Below, one piece after another: positions 48,323 through 59,472 of a stretch of 64,000 nt of DNA. The stretch comes from Butyriboletus loyo (Eukaryota; Basidiomycota; Agaricomycetes; Boletales; Boletaceae), in the NCBI GenBank assembly GCA_038093515.1, contig JBBPSI010000012.1, positions 124,001 to 188,000 on the forward strand, given 5' to 3'. The first letter of the stretch is position 1, and each line of letters begins with the position of its first letter. Made by a program: the position numbers and the translations under genes. The notes beneath the pieces were generated by a model. That model did no database searches. It saw only the letters and a program-made list of their open reading frames with translations, and was not told the DNA's origin.

Positions 48323-48410
48323 CTCGAGTCAGAAGTCGAGTCGGTGCCGCGTCCAAACTTTCGTATATAATATATCCTGTCCGTGATCAGAAGGTAGTTT
48401 ATCCTCCACC
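48323..48410. promoter_or_regulatory. 88-bp divergent promoter between NDUFAF7 and eIF6
   Basis: It contains a tcgtatataatatatcc string (48360-48376), an A/T box that could serve as a TATA element for either direction; it lies about 40 bases from each ATG. Confidence 0.5.
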
Positions 48411-49354
48411 ATGACCACTCGTGCGTACATCTCTGATCAACGCACGAACACACTCAACCTTCTCTCCAGGCGTCCAATTCGAAAACAGCAGCGATGTTGG
48501 CGTTTTCGCCAAACTCACCAACAGCTACTGCCTCACCGCCATGCACACCTCCGCCAACTTTTACTCTGCCTTTGAGTCAGAACTCGCCGATGTCATTCCT
48601 ATCGTGCACACCACCATCGGAGGCACCCGCATCATCGGCCGTCTGACCGCAGGTGAGCCCATCGCACCCCTGCCCGCTCGTTGTACCCCAATAAATCTCG
48701 CCATCGACAGGAAACAGACACGGTCTTCTCGTCCCCTCGACGACCACAGACCAAGAACTCCAGCACCTCCGGAATTCCCTCCCAGATCAAGTCGGCATCC
48801 AGCGTGTCGAAGAGCGTCTCTCAGCCCTAGGCAACGTCATCGCTTCCAACGATTACGTCGCACTCGTCCACCCGGACATCGATCGCGAAACGGAAGAAAT
48901 CATCGCAGACGTCCTCAAGGTTGAGGTATTCCGCCAAACGGTCGCCGACAACGTCCTCGTCGGAAGTTATTGTGCCATCACCAACCAGGGCGGTCTCGTA
49001 CATCCCAAAACGAGCATACAAGATCAAAGCGAACTGAGCAGTTTGCTCCAGGTACCCTTGGTGGTACGTTGATCCGATTGTCTCGCAGCCCCATGCATCT
49101 GACCATCTAAAGGCGGGCACTGTCAACCGTGGATCGGACGTCATCGGTGCTGGTCTTGTCGTCAATGACTGGTGTGCGTTCACCGGCCTTGACACGACCG
49201 CAACAGAGATCAGCGTGATCGAAGCCGCCTTTAGTATGTTCCTCGTTCCTGTCGGTATTTGCTCTCACTCACTGCTCCCCCAGAACTACAAGGTCAAACA
49301 CCCTCAGCAGTCATTGGTGAGATGCGTGATTCCCTCATCGACAACTGGGCATAG
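48411..49354 (+). CDS. TIF6: Translation initiation factor eIF6 (ribosome anti-association factor)
   Basis: Binds the 60S subunit in nucleolus and cytoplasm, supports its biogenesis and blocks premature joining to 40S. Five exons: 48411-48420, 48470-48652, 48711-49063, 49113-49233 and 49284-49354, total 738 nt and 245 residues, exactly the family size. It starts [19 protein letters not shown], then [94 protein letters not shown] and [14 protein letters not shown]. It ends [11 protein letters not shown]. All five pentein repeats appear present. The first exon is only 10 nt. Certain. Confidence 0.98.
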
Positions 49355-49516
49355 CACCTTGCATTTCTCCATCCGCTGTCACTTCCTATACCTGGGCCTG
49401 TATCTCTTCTGCCGTCATGCGTCACCTTCCTCCTCTTGCTCGCAATCTTTGTATCCCTAAACGCATCACGTTGTCGGAATAATATACAGTGTTCAAAAGG
49501 GACACTCTCTATGCTC

Positions 49517-50470
49517 TCAGAGTAAACCTCGACTCTTTGCGATGCCTTTCCAGCTGTTCAGAATGTATGACCCATACAACGACACCTCTCGCACCGTTTC
49601 CTCTGCTGCCCCCGCGTTCTCAAGGAGGTGATCCAGAAAAGACGCTGCCGTGTTGGGCGACGTGAGTTGGTGAAGTTCGGCTGCGAGGTAAATACCCGAC
49701 ACGGCGGCGCGGCGGGTGTACCACGCCATCTGGACGGGTCGATATCACTGTCGTCAGAGCACCACCCCCAATGGAACTCTGACGCACCTCCTTTGCATGG
49801 GGTTCGGCGATCCAGCACGCCTGATCTGCGACGCGCGCGGCGTGCGCGAGAACGGGGGACGGGTCGAGGGGCAGGATGCTCGACGTTGCGAGGAGGGCGA
49901 ATGCCTAGCCATGATGGGTAGTGAGGTCATTTGAGGACGGGCGTGTAGGATACCACGGAGAAGAGAGGGGTGGACGTACCTCGGGAAGGTGCTCGAGTAC
50001 AGGTTCGTTCGTCCGCAGTCGGGCATATAACACGTCCCGCACGTTCAGCGTCGGCGTCCAAGCACCCGTACTCGTACCCGCGTCCACGTGGTGGTCATCC
50101 CGCTTCATCCGGCACCGTGCATCCTCCAACCACGCTTTGATGAGCGTCCGCCGCGCGTCGTCGCCGCGTCCAAAGAGCGCCGTCACGGCCCCGTCTGAGA
50201 GCGGCTCCATGTGCGGTTGTGGGAGATCGAGTACGGCGCGTGCCAAGGCAGCCCTGGTGAACCCATGCGTCTTGACGAGCGGGACTGCGAGCTGTAACAA
50301 CCGCGCGCTGTTCGTGTGTGTGATCAGTTCAGTTCCGTCGATGGAAGGGTTCGGACTCGCCTTGTGGTAGTGGTCATCAAGAAAAAGTCCGAAAAAGGAA
50401 GTTGTGCCACGGTTCCAGATTATCTGATTCAGATCGCACGCCTTCGCCACCGTACGTTCGACGCAGACAT
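49517..50470 (-). CDS. COQ9: Ubiquinone biosynthesis protein COQ9
   Basis: A lipid-binding mitochondrial protein that presents coenzyme Q intermediates to COQ7. Conserved blocks: ARLLQLAVPLVKTHGFTRAA, HMEPLSDGAVTALFGRGDDA, RRTLIKAWLED, NEPVLEHLPEAFALLATSS, then HAARVADQACWIAEPHAKE, MAWYTRRAAVSGIYLAAELH and NTAASFLDHLLENAG. It ends WKGIAKSRGLL. Introns between the last exons are normal. The start is the weak point: the only suitable ATG found is at 50470, giving MSASN and then a 95-nt intron (50361-50455) to ASPNPSIDGTELI. That ATG overlaps the start codon of the divergent eIF3j gene. No clear presequence is visible, so a further 5' exon inside eIF3j cannot be ruled out. Body of the gene is secure. 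Confidence 0.87.
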
Positions 50471-51489
50471 GTCCGACTGGGGTACACTTTCTTTCTCCCC
50501 CCCTGCCACATAGCTCACCACCACCACGCGCACAGAAGACCCGGATAACGCCCCCGCACGCACCCCCGTTACAGTTCCATCCCAACCCGTCAAGAACAAA
50601 TGGGAGGGCGAAGACGAGGAGGAATCCGAACCCGCCGTAAGTCACGCGACTACTCCACCTCCACCGATCGAGACACCACTGACACACCCCATCGCATGCA
50701 CAGAGTGACTGGGAGGAATCCTCGGAGGAAGAAGAAGAGGAGGGCAAACCTGCCCCCGCTCCGGTCGCCCCACCGAAAAAAAAGGGCACCCTCAAAGCCA
50801 AATTGGCCGAAAAGGAGGCAGCCAAAGCATCCCGCGCAGCCCGCGGTGCCGACGACGACGATGACGACGACGAGTACGACGAAGATGCCGTCCTCGATCC
50901 ACGCGAAAAGGCGCGTCGGGACAAGGAGCGGGAAATCTCGGCCGATCTCGAGAACGCAGCGACCTTGTTTGGCGCGGCGGAGTCGGGAGGTGAGTAATGT
51001 CGATTGCTGGATCGAATTGTGTGGGGTGATTTTGTGACGATGGGGTGGTGTGTAGGATCATCCTCGAAAGATCTTGATGCGCTCCTTTCGGCCAATCCCC
51101 GCACCAAGGAGGATTTCCAAACCTTGTCTGCTCAGATCATCGAACTCGTGATCAAACGACATCAGAATAAGCCTCTCTACCCATCATTCGTCGAGTACCA
51201 CGTCCGACAACTGGCTGAGCCTCTCAGGGACGTCGAAATCCGTAAAGCGGCAAGTGGCCTAACCACGCTAGCGAACGAGAAGCAAAAGGAGCAACGAGAC
51301 AAGGCAAGCGGAAAGAAGAAACCAAAGTCTACATCGAAGCCGACCTTGGGTGCCGCAAAAGTATCCAACAAGTACGTACTTCTTCCCCTCCATGATCTAA
51401 GCGACTCTAACGAAAACGCTAGATTTGACACGGAGATTTACGAGGAGGCTTTGGATGACTTTGGAAAGGGAACGGATGACTTCATGTAG
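50469..51489 (+). CDS. HCR1: Eukaryotic initiation factor 3 subunit J
   Basis: Helps 40S recruitment, scanning and ribosome recycling. Exon 1 (50469-50481) encodes MSDW and joins at 50536 to EDPDNAPARTPVTVPSQ, KNKWEGEDEEES (the eIF3j hallmark), SDWEESSEEEEEEGKP and PKKKGTLKAKLAEKEA. An Asp run (DDDDDDDEYDED) and the helical core follow: REKARRDKEREISADLENA, LFGAAESGG, DLDALLSANPRTKEDFQTL, IIELVIKRHQNKPLYPSFVE, HVRQLAEPLRDVEIRKAASG. The C-terminus is FDTEIYEEALDDFGKGTDDF before the stop at 51489. The start MSDW matches other eIF3j proteins. It ends 100 bp from the convergent PWP1 gene. Confidence 0.95.
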
Positions 51490-51588
51490 AAATACCTACA
51501 CACCCTCGCATATTGTGTGCTATAGTACGTCCTTGGAACATTGCCTTCCAATTTTTTGGTATTGTGCGAGATGTGCATGCTCTGCATC

Positions 51589-53664
51589 TTAGGACTTGTC
51601 TTCCTCGTCCCCGCTGTCACTCTCCTCGTCGTCGCTGACGAGACCCACCAGACCAGCGCCGCTTTTTTCTTTTAACACCTTTCCAGCCTCCGAAAGCTTG
51701 GATGCAAATGCTTTCCGTGCGCCAAGGTTCGCGCCCACGTCCCAAATCTGGAGTCTCGCCTTCGATCCCGCCGCAGCGACCGTGAGTGGATCATCCGGCG
51801 AGAAAACGGCAGAAAATACTTTGCCCTGTCGTTCGCGTGAGACGATGGGAGAACAAGAGCGCGAATCGCACACGTACGATATCAAGATCTCTCGACGCGA
51901 CCATGCTCACCGACGGTTTGCCTCCTTCGGATTGATCCACGTTCCAGACTTTGACGACCTTGTCTGTACCGCCGGTCACGAGGCATCCGCGAACAAGAGG
52001 ACTCACATCCAGCGCGGACGCAGCGCCATCGTGTGCGGAAACCGTGAACCGCGAGGGTGACGCCGCCTTGAGATTCGTCGGCAACGTCCGCGCATCGAAA
52101 TTGAGCACGAGACCGTTTTCGAGCGAGACCTACGGCCTCCATGAGTGGAAACGCATTCGTAGCTCGGAGGAACATCTTACGTAGAAAGCATGCGACTCCC
52201 AAGGATCCCACCTAAGCGCCTCCACGTCCGCGCCGAGCACAGCACCCACCCCCGTATCGGGCGCTCTCGAATCGAATATGCGAACCGTCCGATCGTAACT
52301 GCCAGAAAGCAGCACGGTAGGCTCCTTCTCGTTCCACTGCACAGCCTGCACCTTATCCTTATGGACGTTGAAACTCCGTATCGCAACGGCGCTTTTACCA
52401 CTCCCGTCCTCATCCGTCGTCAGCGCACGACTGAGATCCCACAGCTTGACGGTCCGATCTGCAGACGCAGAAGCCAGCATTTGTCTGTGCGTTCTATTCC
52501 ATGACAGACCGAGCACCGCATCAACGTGATGCGCGTCCGACGTCAGTCTCGCCTTTGTCTTTTTGCGCTTCTTCTTCCCCGTGCCAGCTGGGACGGGTAC
52601 GTGCGCGGCCGTTTTATCGGGTCGTCCAAGGATCATGTCAGGGTACATACTCTCGACCACGTCTAGTGACCATATCTCGATCTCGGGGTCGAGTGTCCCA
52701 ACGGCCACGTAATTCCCCCGCTTCGCCATGCCATCGACCGGCTCGGACGATGACGTGGACGCGGGTGGAAAGTCGAACCATTCGAGGCAGAGCGGAAAGT
52801 GGGGGAGCATCAAATCGTGGTGCACGTAAAGGTTTTCCTGCGTTTCGTCGTAGACGTAGATCTCCAATTGGGATATCTCGTCTTCAGTTTTGGCGGTGAC
52901 GAGGAGGTTGTCTGTCGGTAATATTTCCAACTCTTGGCGTTCGTCTTCCTCGTTGTCCTATCAACGCTTCTAGCCAGGGGTCTGACGTTTTCGAGAGTGA
53001 ATCGGACCGACCTCTTTTAGCGTAATGTATGGGTCATCCGCGTTATCGCGGTAGAACGTCAACCCTTTGATATCCGTGAATGGACCGATCCCTGAAAAAA
53101 AAAGTCGTCTGTGTCGAAAAAAAAGACAACGACACGTTGGCCAAGCTCCTAACGCGCACCTTCTTCGTTGACATCGTCATCATACTCATCGAGATGATAC
53201 TCTGCCAAATCATCGGTCTTGGTACCCGATGCGACGGGTGGCTTTTCCCCGTCCCCGTCCATCTCCCCATCCACAGCCATCGCATCATCATCGTTCTCCT
53301 CGCTTCCTCAGCAACTTAATTGACATCTAGGAACGCGTAGCCAGGACAATGGGGACTCACTCGACCCATTCGTCCTCGTGGTTATCCTTGAGACTATCAC
53401 CAGGATCGTCTGCTTCGTCCCCTTCGGCGCCCTTGCCCATCTTCTGGGCCGCTGCGTGCGCACGTTCGAGTTCCTTGCGTGCATCCTCGAGCTCGATCCG
53501 GGCGAGCGTGCTCACGCGCTCCAGTTCGTTCTCGTCAAGGACGTATTTATGTGGATGGCCCGCGGCAACGCCTCGTCTGACCCTAGCAAAAGAAAAAAAG
53601 TCGATGGAGCAGTCGGAGGGTTGAGCTTGACTTACCACGACACGCAAGAGATCAAGTTGCTCAT
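51589..53664 (-). CDS. PWP1: Periodic tryptophan protein 1 (WD40 repeats)
   Basis: A nucleolar or nuclear WD40 protein linked to ribosome biogenesis and rDNA chromatin. It starts MSNLISCVSW and, over an intron inside the Trp codon, joins VRRGVAAGHPHKYVLDENEL and ERVSTLARIELEDARKEL. An acidic region and DDPYITL-type block follow. The WD repeats include LVTAKTEDEISQLEIYVYDE, HHDLMLPHFPLCLEWFDFPP, GNYVAVGTLDPEIEIWSLDV, VLGLSWNRTHRQMLASASAD, RTVKLWDLSRALTTD, VQAVQWNEKEPTVLLSGSYD, DVEALRWDPW and CLVTGGTDKVVKVWNVD. The tail is acidic (SDDEESDSGDEEDKS). Start chosen by conservation of the SWVRRGVA junction. Exons 3 onwards were not all fixed to the base. Confidence 0.93.
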
Positions 53665-53818
53665 CGTTCCTTGATCTCATAATTCTATCCAGTCCATCGT
53701 CATCCATATAGGAATTTTTCGAGCGATGGTCACGTGACTGGAATGTACTGAATAATTGAAACGCTCAGAATAAAAATAACTAAGGTAGTATATCAAAAAA
53801 AAAGTACGGAACCCAGAT

Positions 53819-55182
53819 TTATACCAAGCCTCCACCCCCCATCCGGACGGTATCCCATACGGCTCTACCTGCTTCACCCCAGAGCTTATGTAGGACGGAT
53901 CCCCCGCGAGCATCGACCAATCGCCGTTTCACTTGATCCGCTGTGGATGCTGGAACCGAAGCTACTCGCGCACGGCGCAGTCGGATGATGTAGGATACCA
54001 CCGGTAAGAGAAGGAAGAGGACCGCCAACGTGGTGAGGCGATTCGTCCTAAAGTATGTACGAAGGTATTCCTTGATCAATGCCAGGACTCCCGGCGACTG
54101 TCCTGTTGTCGCCACAACGGAGTTGTGCAAACCCCGAACGACGGTAGCGTGAGAACTGGCGCGCGGTGTGGATCGGGGATCATTCGAGTGTTGGCGCGAA
54201 GATGATTTGGTCACCGTCACGTCCGAGGCAGCAGAGGTCGAAGATCCTGTACGTTGCCTTTGACTCAGCTTCGAGGGTTTGGTAAGAGGAACCGCAGTGC
54301 GATTGGATATGGTCGAGAGGGAAGAACTGGAAGAAGAAGCGGACGGTGTAGGCGAAGGCAAACGAGGGGGGACGACGGCAGGTAGCTGAGTGGTTTTATC
54401 TTTCAAGGCTTTTTCAATGGATGTTTGGAACTCCTGCACACCAATTACTACGGGAGAAACTAGGATGTCGGTTAACTCACCGTCCTTTTGCTTGGTGGCA
54501 GCTCGACCTCGTAGGTCAAAAATTCCTTGGCATAATCCCACTCCTCCAGGCGCGGCAGGATGTGTAAACAATACAGCTCTAGAACCTTCTCATATGCTTC
54601 CCCGGTTGACGGAACGAAGTCGTACTGCCCACGCTTGGACAGCCAGGCCTCTATTATCTCCCGACCAATGGTTGGGCAGTTCACCTGAATGCTGGATACA
54701 ATATGTGTGATCAAGACTTGGTGCGGAAGAAATGCGGACGTAGGCGTCGGTGGCAACGAGGAAGGTGTGAAAAGGGCTTGTGACCGCGCGTGTGACGTGG
54801 CTACAAATGACTGGGGCGATAACAGCAGCAGCTCACGCAGCGCCACCGGAAGGGTGGTACAGTCTGGGGGAGATGCGTACACCGTAGATTCGAACGTAAT
54901 GCGCAGAATATCCCATTTACGGCGATGAGATTCATATGCATCAAGTGCAGGTGCGGTAGGTGGCTGCAACATTGCGAATGCTGAAGCAACCAAGGTGGTT
55001 GTGAGGACGACATCGCGGTGAAGAAATGCCTGAGCAGCCCTGTTATAGAGTGATTGTAGAGTGGCCTCTGCTGAGGACGAGTTTGCGGGTGTAGACTCGA
55101 AGCTGGCTTTGAGGGGCAACAAGCCCTGCGCCGGCATCGTTGCCTTGGCGGTCGTGGCCGTGGTCGTGGTCGCCGTCGACAT
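53819..55182 (-). CDS. C-terminally membrane-anchored helical protein (possible PEX26-like)
   Basis: Not firmly recognised. Two main exons with an intron between KRT and EFQTSIEKAL (near 54430-54479). It starts MSTATTTTATTAKATMPAQG; a longer frame upstream begins only with GTG, so the ATG at 55182 is preferred. Residues 45-240 look helical and TPR-like (AEATLQSLYNRAAQAFLHRD, RKWDILRITFESTVYASPPD, REIIEAWLSKRGQYDF, YEKVLELYCLHILPRLEEW). A Ser-rich disordered linker follows, then one membrane segment (LTTLAVLFLLLPVVSYIIRL) and about 50 basic residues. This layout matches fungal Pex26, the peroxisomal anchor of the Pex1-Pex6 ATPase, but I saw no decisive motif. It lies 154 bp upstream of PWP1 on the same strand. 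Confidence 0.65.
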
Positions 55183-57427
55183 TCGTCTCAACACAAGACC
55201 GAGCACTTGATTGTCAGCGGGGCAAGCATGGCGTTGGCATTTGCCGGATGTCCCTTTACGGACCCGGATTCCGACCCTTTGGGTAAGCCGAAAACTGTCA
55301 CGCCGTGCCGGTGATCAGGAATTGACACGACGGATTCGGATGTACTTGATAATAGGTATTAAATAATCAAAATCCCCCGAGTGGCCCAGCCAGTAATAAT
55401 CAGCACCAGTTCTGCAAAGTCACACTGGCAAGAGTTCGAGGTTGGCCACTTGAGTAGATAGGCCTATCCAACAACGAGGTGGGCCAGTACGCCAATCTCA
55501 TCAATCGGTGCGCCGATGGCCTGAAGTGACCCGACTCGAACTGAACAAATGGTCGGAAACCGCCTGCAATCAACTTCTGATGCGGGTAGCAGGGATTGTA
55601 TCAGAGAGCATACTTGCTGCTTCATTGCTCCACCGAGTCGGAGGTGCGCTACCGAGAGTTAGGAATAGTGTTATTTGTCCAGTAAGGTAAACCCAAAATT
55701 GAGTAGAACACGGGAGAAAGCAGTCTTACGTTCTGAATCCAGCTGTAACATTGTAGATGTCAAGCTTGGCATTAGCATTGGCAGCGCGGGCAGCTTGAAG
55801 CGTGATTAAGACGTATGATGTTCGGAGGGTATATAGAAAATGTCTGACTCCATCACTAAATGGTTCTGGTCCGATGTGCATAAATAGCGGGAATAATGTG
55901 TACAGTGTCACCTACCATTGATGACGTCTCAGGAGTCTTTGTACGTTGGACAGTGAGAATACAAGCATGAAACTATGAGACTGACAGCCACGCAGCGAAG
56001 TCAGCAAGTGGACGGGAGTAGATGCAATGGCAACTTGCATATCTTCCTCGCCGGCCCTGTAGTAGCTTTCTCGAGCACGTATAGCGAAGTGGCCCAGCTT
56101 GGGCGCTGATTATGCCAGACACAGCAGTTATGAGTCCCTCCCCTAGGCAAGAACGAGAGAGACCTGAGGATCTTAGCTGCCTTGCGACACTCGGAGGCAT
56201 CCTGCTTGCCCATGCATTATACGGTAAATGAGGCATGAAAAGTCACGTCGTACTGTCCGAACCGCTTTGTTGGTCACGTTCAACGAGGTTTCACACTTTC
56301 GTACGCTTTTTGGGGAATCGACAGTGCATCCGGGCATCAACATATCGATCACTGAATGGTATAATATAAGAGACGCTATGTCAGACAACATGTGTAGAGC
56401 CCCCACTCGACCAGAATCATCTCTTCTAGCAGCCCTCCAAGTTCATGGGCGCCAGCGGAAGCGGTACCTCCGTTACGAGGGACAGACTAGTCAAAACGAG
56501 AAGTTCCAAGCACAGCGGAAAGCTCTAGATGCGAGTGCACCCAAGCGTTGCTTTTGAGGACGGGAACGCGGACAAGGATGCGGAAGAGCTTCGCCAAGCC
56601 CGAACTTTTGTGTCCTCGATATTGTTCATGGAGAAACATCCTGCACATTTACTGTTTATAAGTATGTCCTGTACATTTTCTTGATAAGCAACTCTCACGC
56701 TCACGCTCTAGGATCCTTGCTACGTGGACGTAAATCTCTCCACCCGCAGATGCATTATCGCGCTTTCGTCCTAACAGCTTGAGCAGGACGAGACGCCTTC
56801 GGAAGTCCGAATAAATTACATGAACGTGCGAAAGGGACAACCCTCGAATTAATGACCTGACTGGTGGAACTACCATTCTTTCAATTGTATATCTCAACTA
56901 AAAAATAAAACAAAATATATATGCAGTGTGGACTGCATCTGACGTCGGATATCATCACCACGCGGCGTTCGCACTCTGTATATTCCATTCTTTCATTTCA
57001 AGTCACGGAGAACACGCATTTTTTCAACCCTTCTTTCATCCCCCTTTCATTCACTACAACTCCTGTTGCGAGTGGCCTACATTTATAAGCCTCAGATATT
57101 CGCCTTTCAGTGTCCTCGAACTGATCTGGCGCACTTGCTGGACAAAGACAGCTGCTGTTGCTATACCACCGATAGTAAAAGCCGTGCACGACAACCCCTT
57201 TGAGCAGTGTTGGATTCCGTGATTGTGTGGACATTATTCAATGCCGAGTCTGTCGAGCGGACCAATCGGAGCGGGTATACTTTATGGGGCATCGCAGACA
57301 GATTGTTCTCTGTTTAACACCGTCAGTCCAACGCTTTGACGAAGTCTGAGGTATAAATGCAGCCGATTTCCTTCTCTCCGAGCAAGACCACCAACCTATT
57401 TGTCGTTACGACCACCAACTTTGCACC
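55183..57427. other. 2.2 kb region with no recognisable gene
   Basis: It marks the end of the compact gene block. Frames up to about 110 codons show no motif or splice chain. The last 150 bases before 57428 look like a leader; a ggtataaat string at 57351 is a plausible TATA box for the next gene. No repeats were recognised. Confidence 0.45.
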
Positions 57428-58371
57428 ATGGCCCATTCGAACTCGTGTCCGTACCCTCTGACGTTCCCAAGCGAGGGCCAACGAACGCAGATATCCTCGT
57501 ACTCGTCTCTTGCGAATGCGCTTGGTACAGATCCTGGGTACGCGAGTCGACAGCGACCGAAGCCCGTTCCGACAAAATGTGACGCGATCACCGACACCCA
57601 GGCCATCTACTTGGATAGACCACCCGTCGGTAACCCCTCATATCCATATCCGGCGCGTAACCTCTTCAATCCTGGTACATACCGTGCGCGAACACCGTTA
57701 TCTGTGTCCAACGGATGGTGGCCAAGCAACCAGAAGGATCTACCATGGTTCCCATATTGGTACGACCGCTTGCCACAGCCTTTTTTCGTGGAACCGGACA
57801 AACCTTATGGGTACCAACCGGGAGTCGAGTTTCCTGCGATCCATTTCCTGCGCAGAGAGGACAAAGAGCCATATTCTATTTGGGATCTGTTGACCATGAA
57901 CACTATGCCAGACTTGGTGGCTGGAAATTCGCCCATACTCGTCCACAGCCCTGATCGTTGGATTAAAATCAAGTTGATTGTATGATCCCCATCTCTTTTG
58001 AACCACGAGGTACTCACCGCGCGAATCAAACAGTGGCCGGGTTATTCGCGCTATCCATTTGAGAAACGAATATCTCTCAAACAAGGTGCCCCTTTGACGC
58101 CAACCTTGTTACTAATGACACTCGTGCATCACATTCGCGAATTCGTAAGGTGGCTTCAGGTACGTTATCTGCCCTTGAAAGACGAACTCTTCCCAGTTGT
58201 TTATCCTTTCCGTAGAACGAGGGTGCCGTCGTCGAACCTGGTCAAGAACGTTGGACAGTCGCGGGAGTGCCAGATGGTGCTCCCGTGATGTGGAAAGACT
58301 GCGTCATCACTTCCCTGCAACACCGAACAGGCAGTATCTGGCAACCTGAGATTTACTGTCTGAGAGGATGA
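57428..58371 (+). CDS. Unknown basidiomycete-type protein with a WPGY block
   Basis: I do not recognise the family. Three exons: 57428 to about 57978, about 58032-58159, and 58217-58371. The first begins MAHSNSCPYPLTFPSEGQRT and is rich in Pro, Tyr and Trp. The join is IKIKLI-WPGYSRYPFEKRISL, then TPTLLLMTLVHHIREFVRWL, then NEGAVVEPGQERWTVAGVPD and a tail WKDCVITSLQHRTGSIWQPE. Splice signals are clean (gtatga...aacag and gtacgt...cgtag) and the frame is kept throughout. The block around WPGY..FEKRI looks like a small folded domain after a disordered N-terminus. There is no signal peptide or membrane segment. It stands alone, 238 bp from the end of VPS51. Confidence 0.7.
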
Positions 58372-58609
58372 TAGCATAGCCACGTCTCAGCTAGTTGGTA
58401 AGTTTAATGCATATATTTTGTAGGAATTGTTGTAAAACAAGCCCGGAGCCTGCAGTGTGTATATATCTGCCCTTGTGACATGGAAAGGCTGATGACGTAC
58501 TCGGGCCATGGATCTTCCTTCTCTGTGCACTGTGCACTGTACACTGTAGTGGGCCGCTGAGCGTTTATCACAGAGCTAAGAAGTGAGGAATGAAGAAATA
58601 GAAACTGCG

Positions 58610-59339
58610 TTACATCTCCATGACACCAGTTGAAGGGGATTGACGCTCGATGGACACCTCTGCTGCAAGTCGCGAGATCTCAGAGAATGCTGCCTTGAGG
58701 GAATCCAAGTCTACATCGAGACTCTCGGCGCGGTTTTTCATCTGTTATAGTCAAGTTGGAAATGGAGGATTGGAAAATGTGATTCTGCGTACCGCTGCGA
58801 TCGTGTCACTTGCTGCGATGAGCTCATGATGATGGCCATACACGAGAGACTGTCGCTCGCTCTCTAGTTGTCGTATCTCTTCTCGCAGTCTCAGTATCTC
58901 ACTGCCATACGAAAGAGGAAGCCCACCTGCAAGAAGCTCATTTTCGCACTTAAGTAGGGCATGGAGAGAAGATGTCGTGATTAGCTGATCGTAATACATC
59001 TTGGCATCGAAAGCAGGCGAGTCTGAGACGACAATGTCAATACCGATCAGAGTAGGGTTGACGTGTTGACATGCCCATGTTCATTGGATCATTGCTCTTT
59101 CCGGGTATTGGTGGCGGTGGCCCTACTCCGAGACCATAGTGTTTCCTTAACATGTCCATCGCGCGCGTCTTGGTTGCTGACCCAGAAGGTGGGAGGGTTC
59201 CTTGAGAGCTTGACTGACCGAGTCCGGTACTCGGACGGTGCGGGAAAGAAAGCGGAGGACTCGTCGAGCGGAGCGGTGAGGATACTGCCCGTTGTGTCGA
59301 CTGCCTTCGTTGATTGATTGAAGAGGACGGTAGAGACAT
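58610..59339 (-). CDS. VPS51: VPS51, subunit of the GARP/EARP tethering complexes
   Basis: Tethers endosome-derived vesicles at the Golgi. Three exons: 59339-59063, 59022-58793 and 58741-58610, 639 nt and 212 residues, close to the small fungal form. The N-terminus is Ser/Pro-rich. Then come AMDMLRKHYGLGVGP, HSPAFDAKMYYDQLITTSSL, HALLKCENELLAGG, EIRQLESERQSLVYGHHHEL and IAASDTIAAMKNRAESLDVD, which are the Vps51/Vps67 N-terminal helical signature. The tail is short, ending GVMEM. Start and stop are clear; the first donor could shift by a few bases. It is divergent from the repeat-containing gene at 59473. Confidence 0.88.
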
Positions 59340-59472
59340 TCTGGACGATTAGAGGCTGGCGAGGAGACAAGTTCCATATGTATCGCGATCACGTGTCCTG
59401 ACGCGGTGTGTGATCATTGCGGCGCACACGCTTACTCTACGACCCAACTACGACCACATTCACCTGCAATAC

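Noticed and set aside
49905..51107. 400-codon minus-strand open frame overlapping eIF3j
   Set aside because: Its upstream half is an antisense shadow of the acidic eIF3j exons (Ser runs opposite Glu/Asp codons). Only the part below 50361 is COQ9 coding.
56228..56557. 109-codon plus-strand frame in the 55-57 kb gap
   Set aside because: No motif, no splice continuation and no conserved block. It is shorter than many random frames in this window.
58528..58552. Short tandem repeat of a gcactgt-like unit
   Set aside because: Only about three imperfect copies in non-coding DNA. No sign of an element or function.
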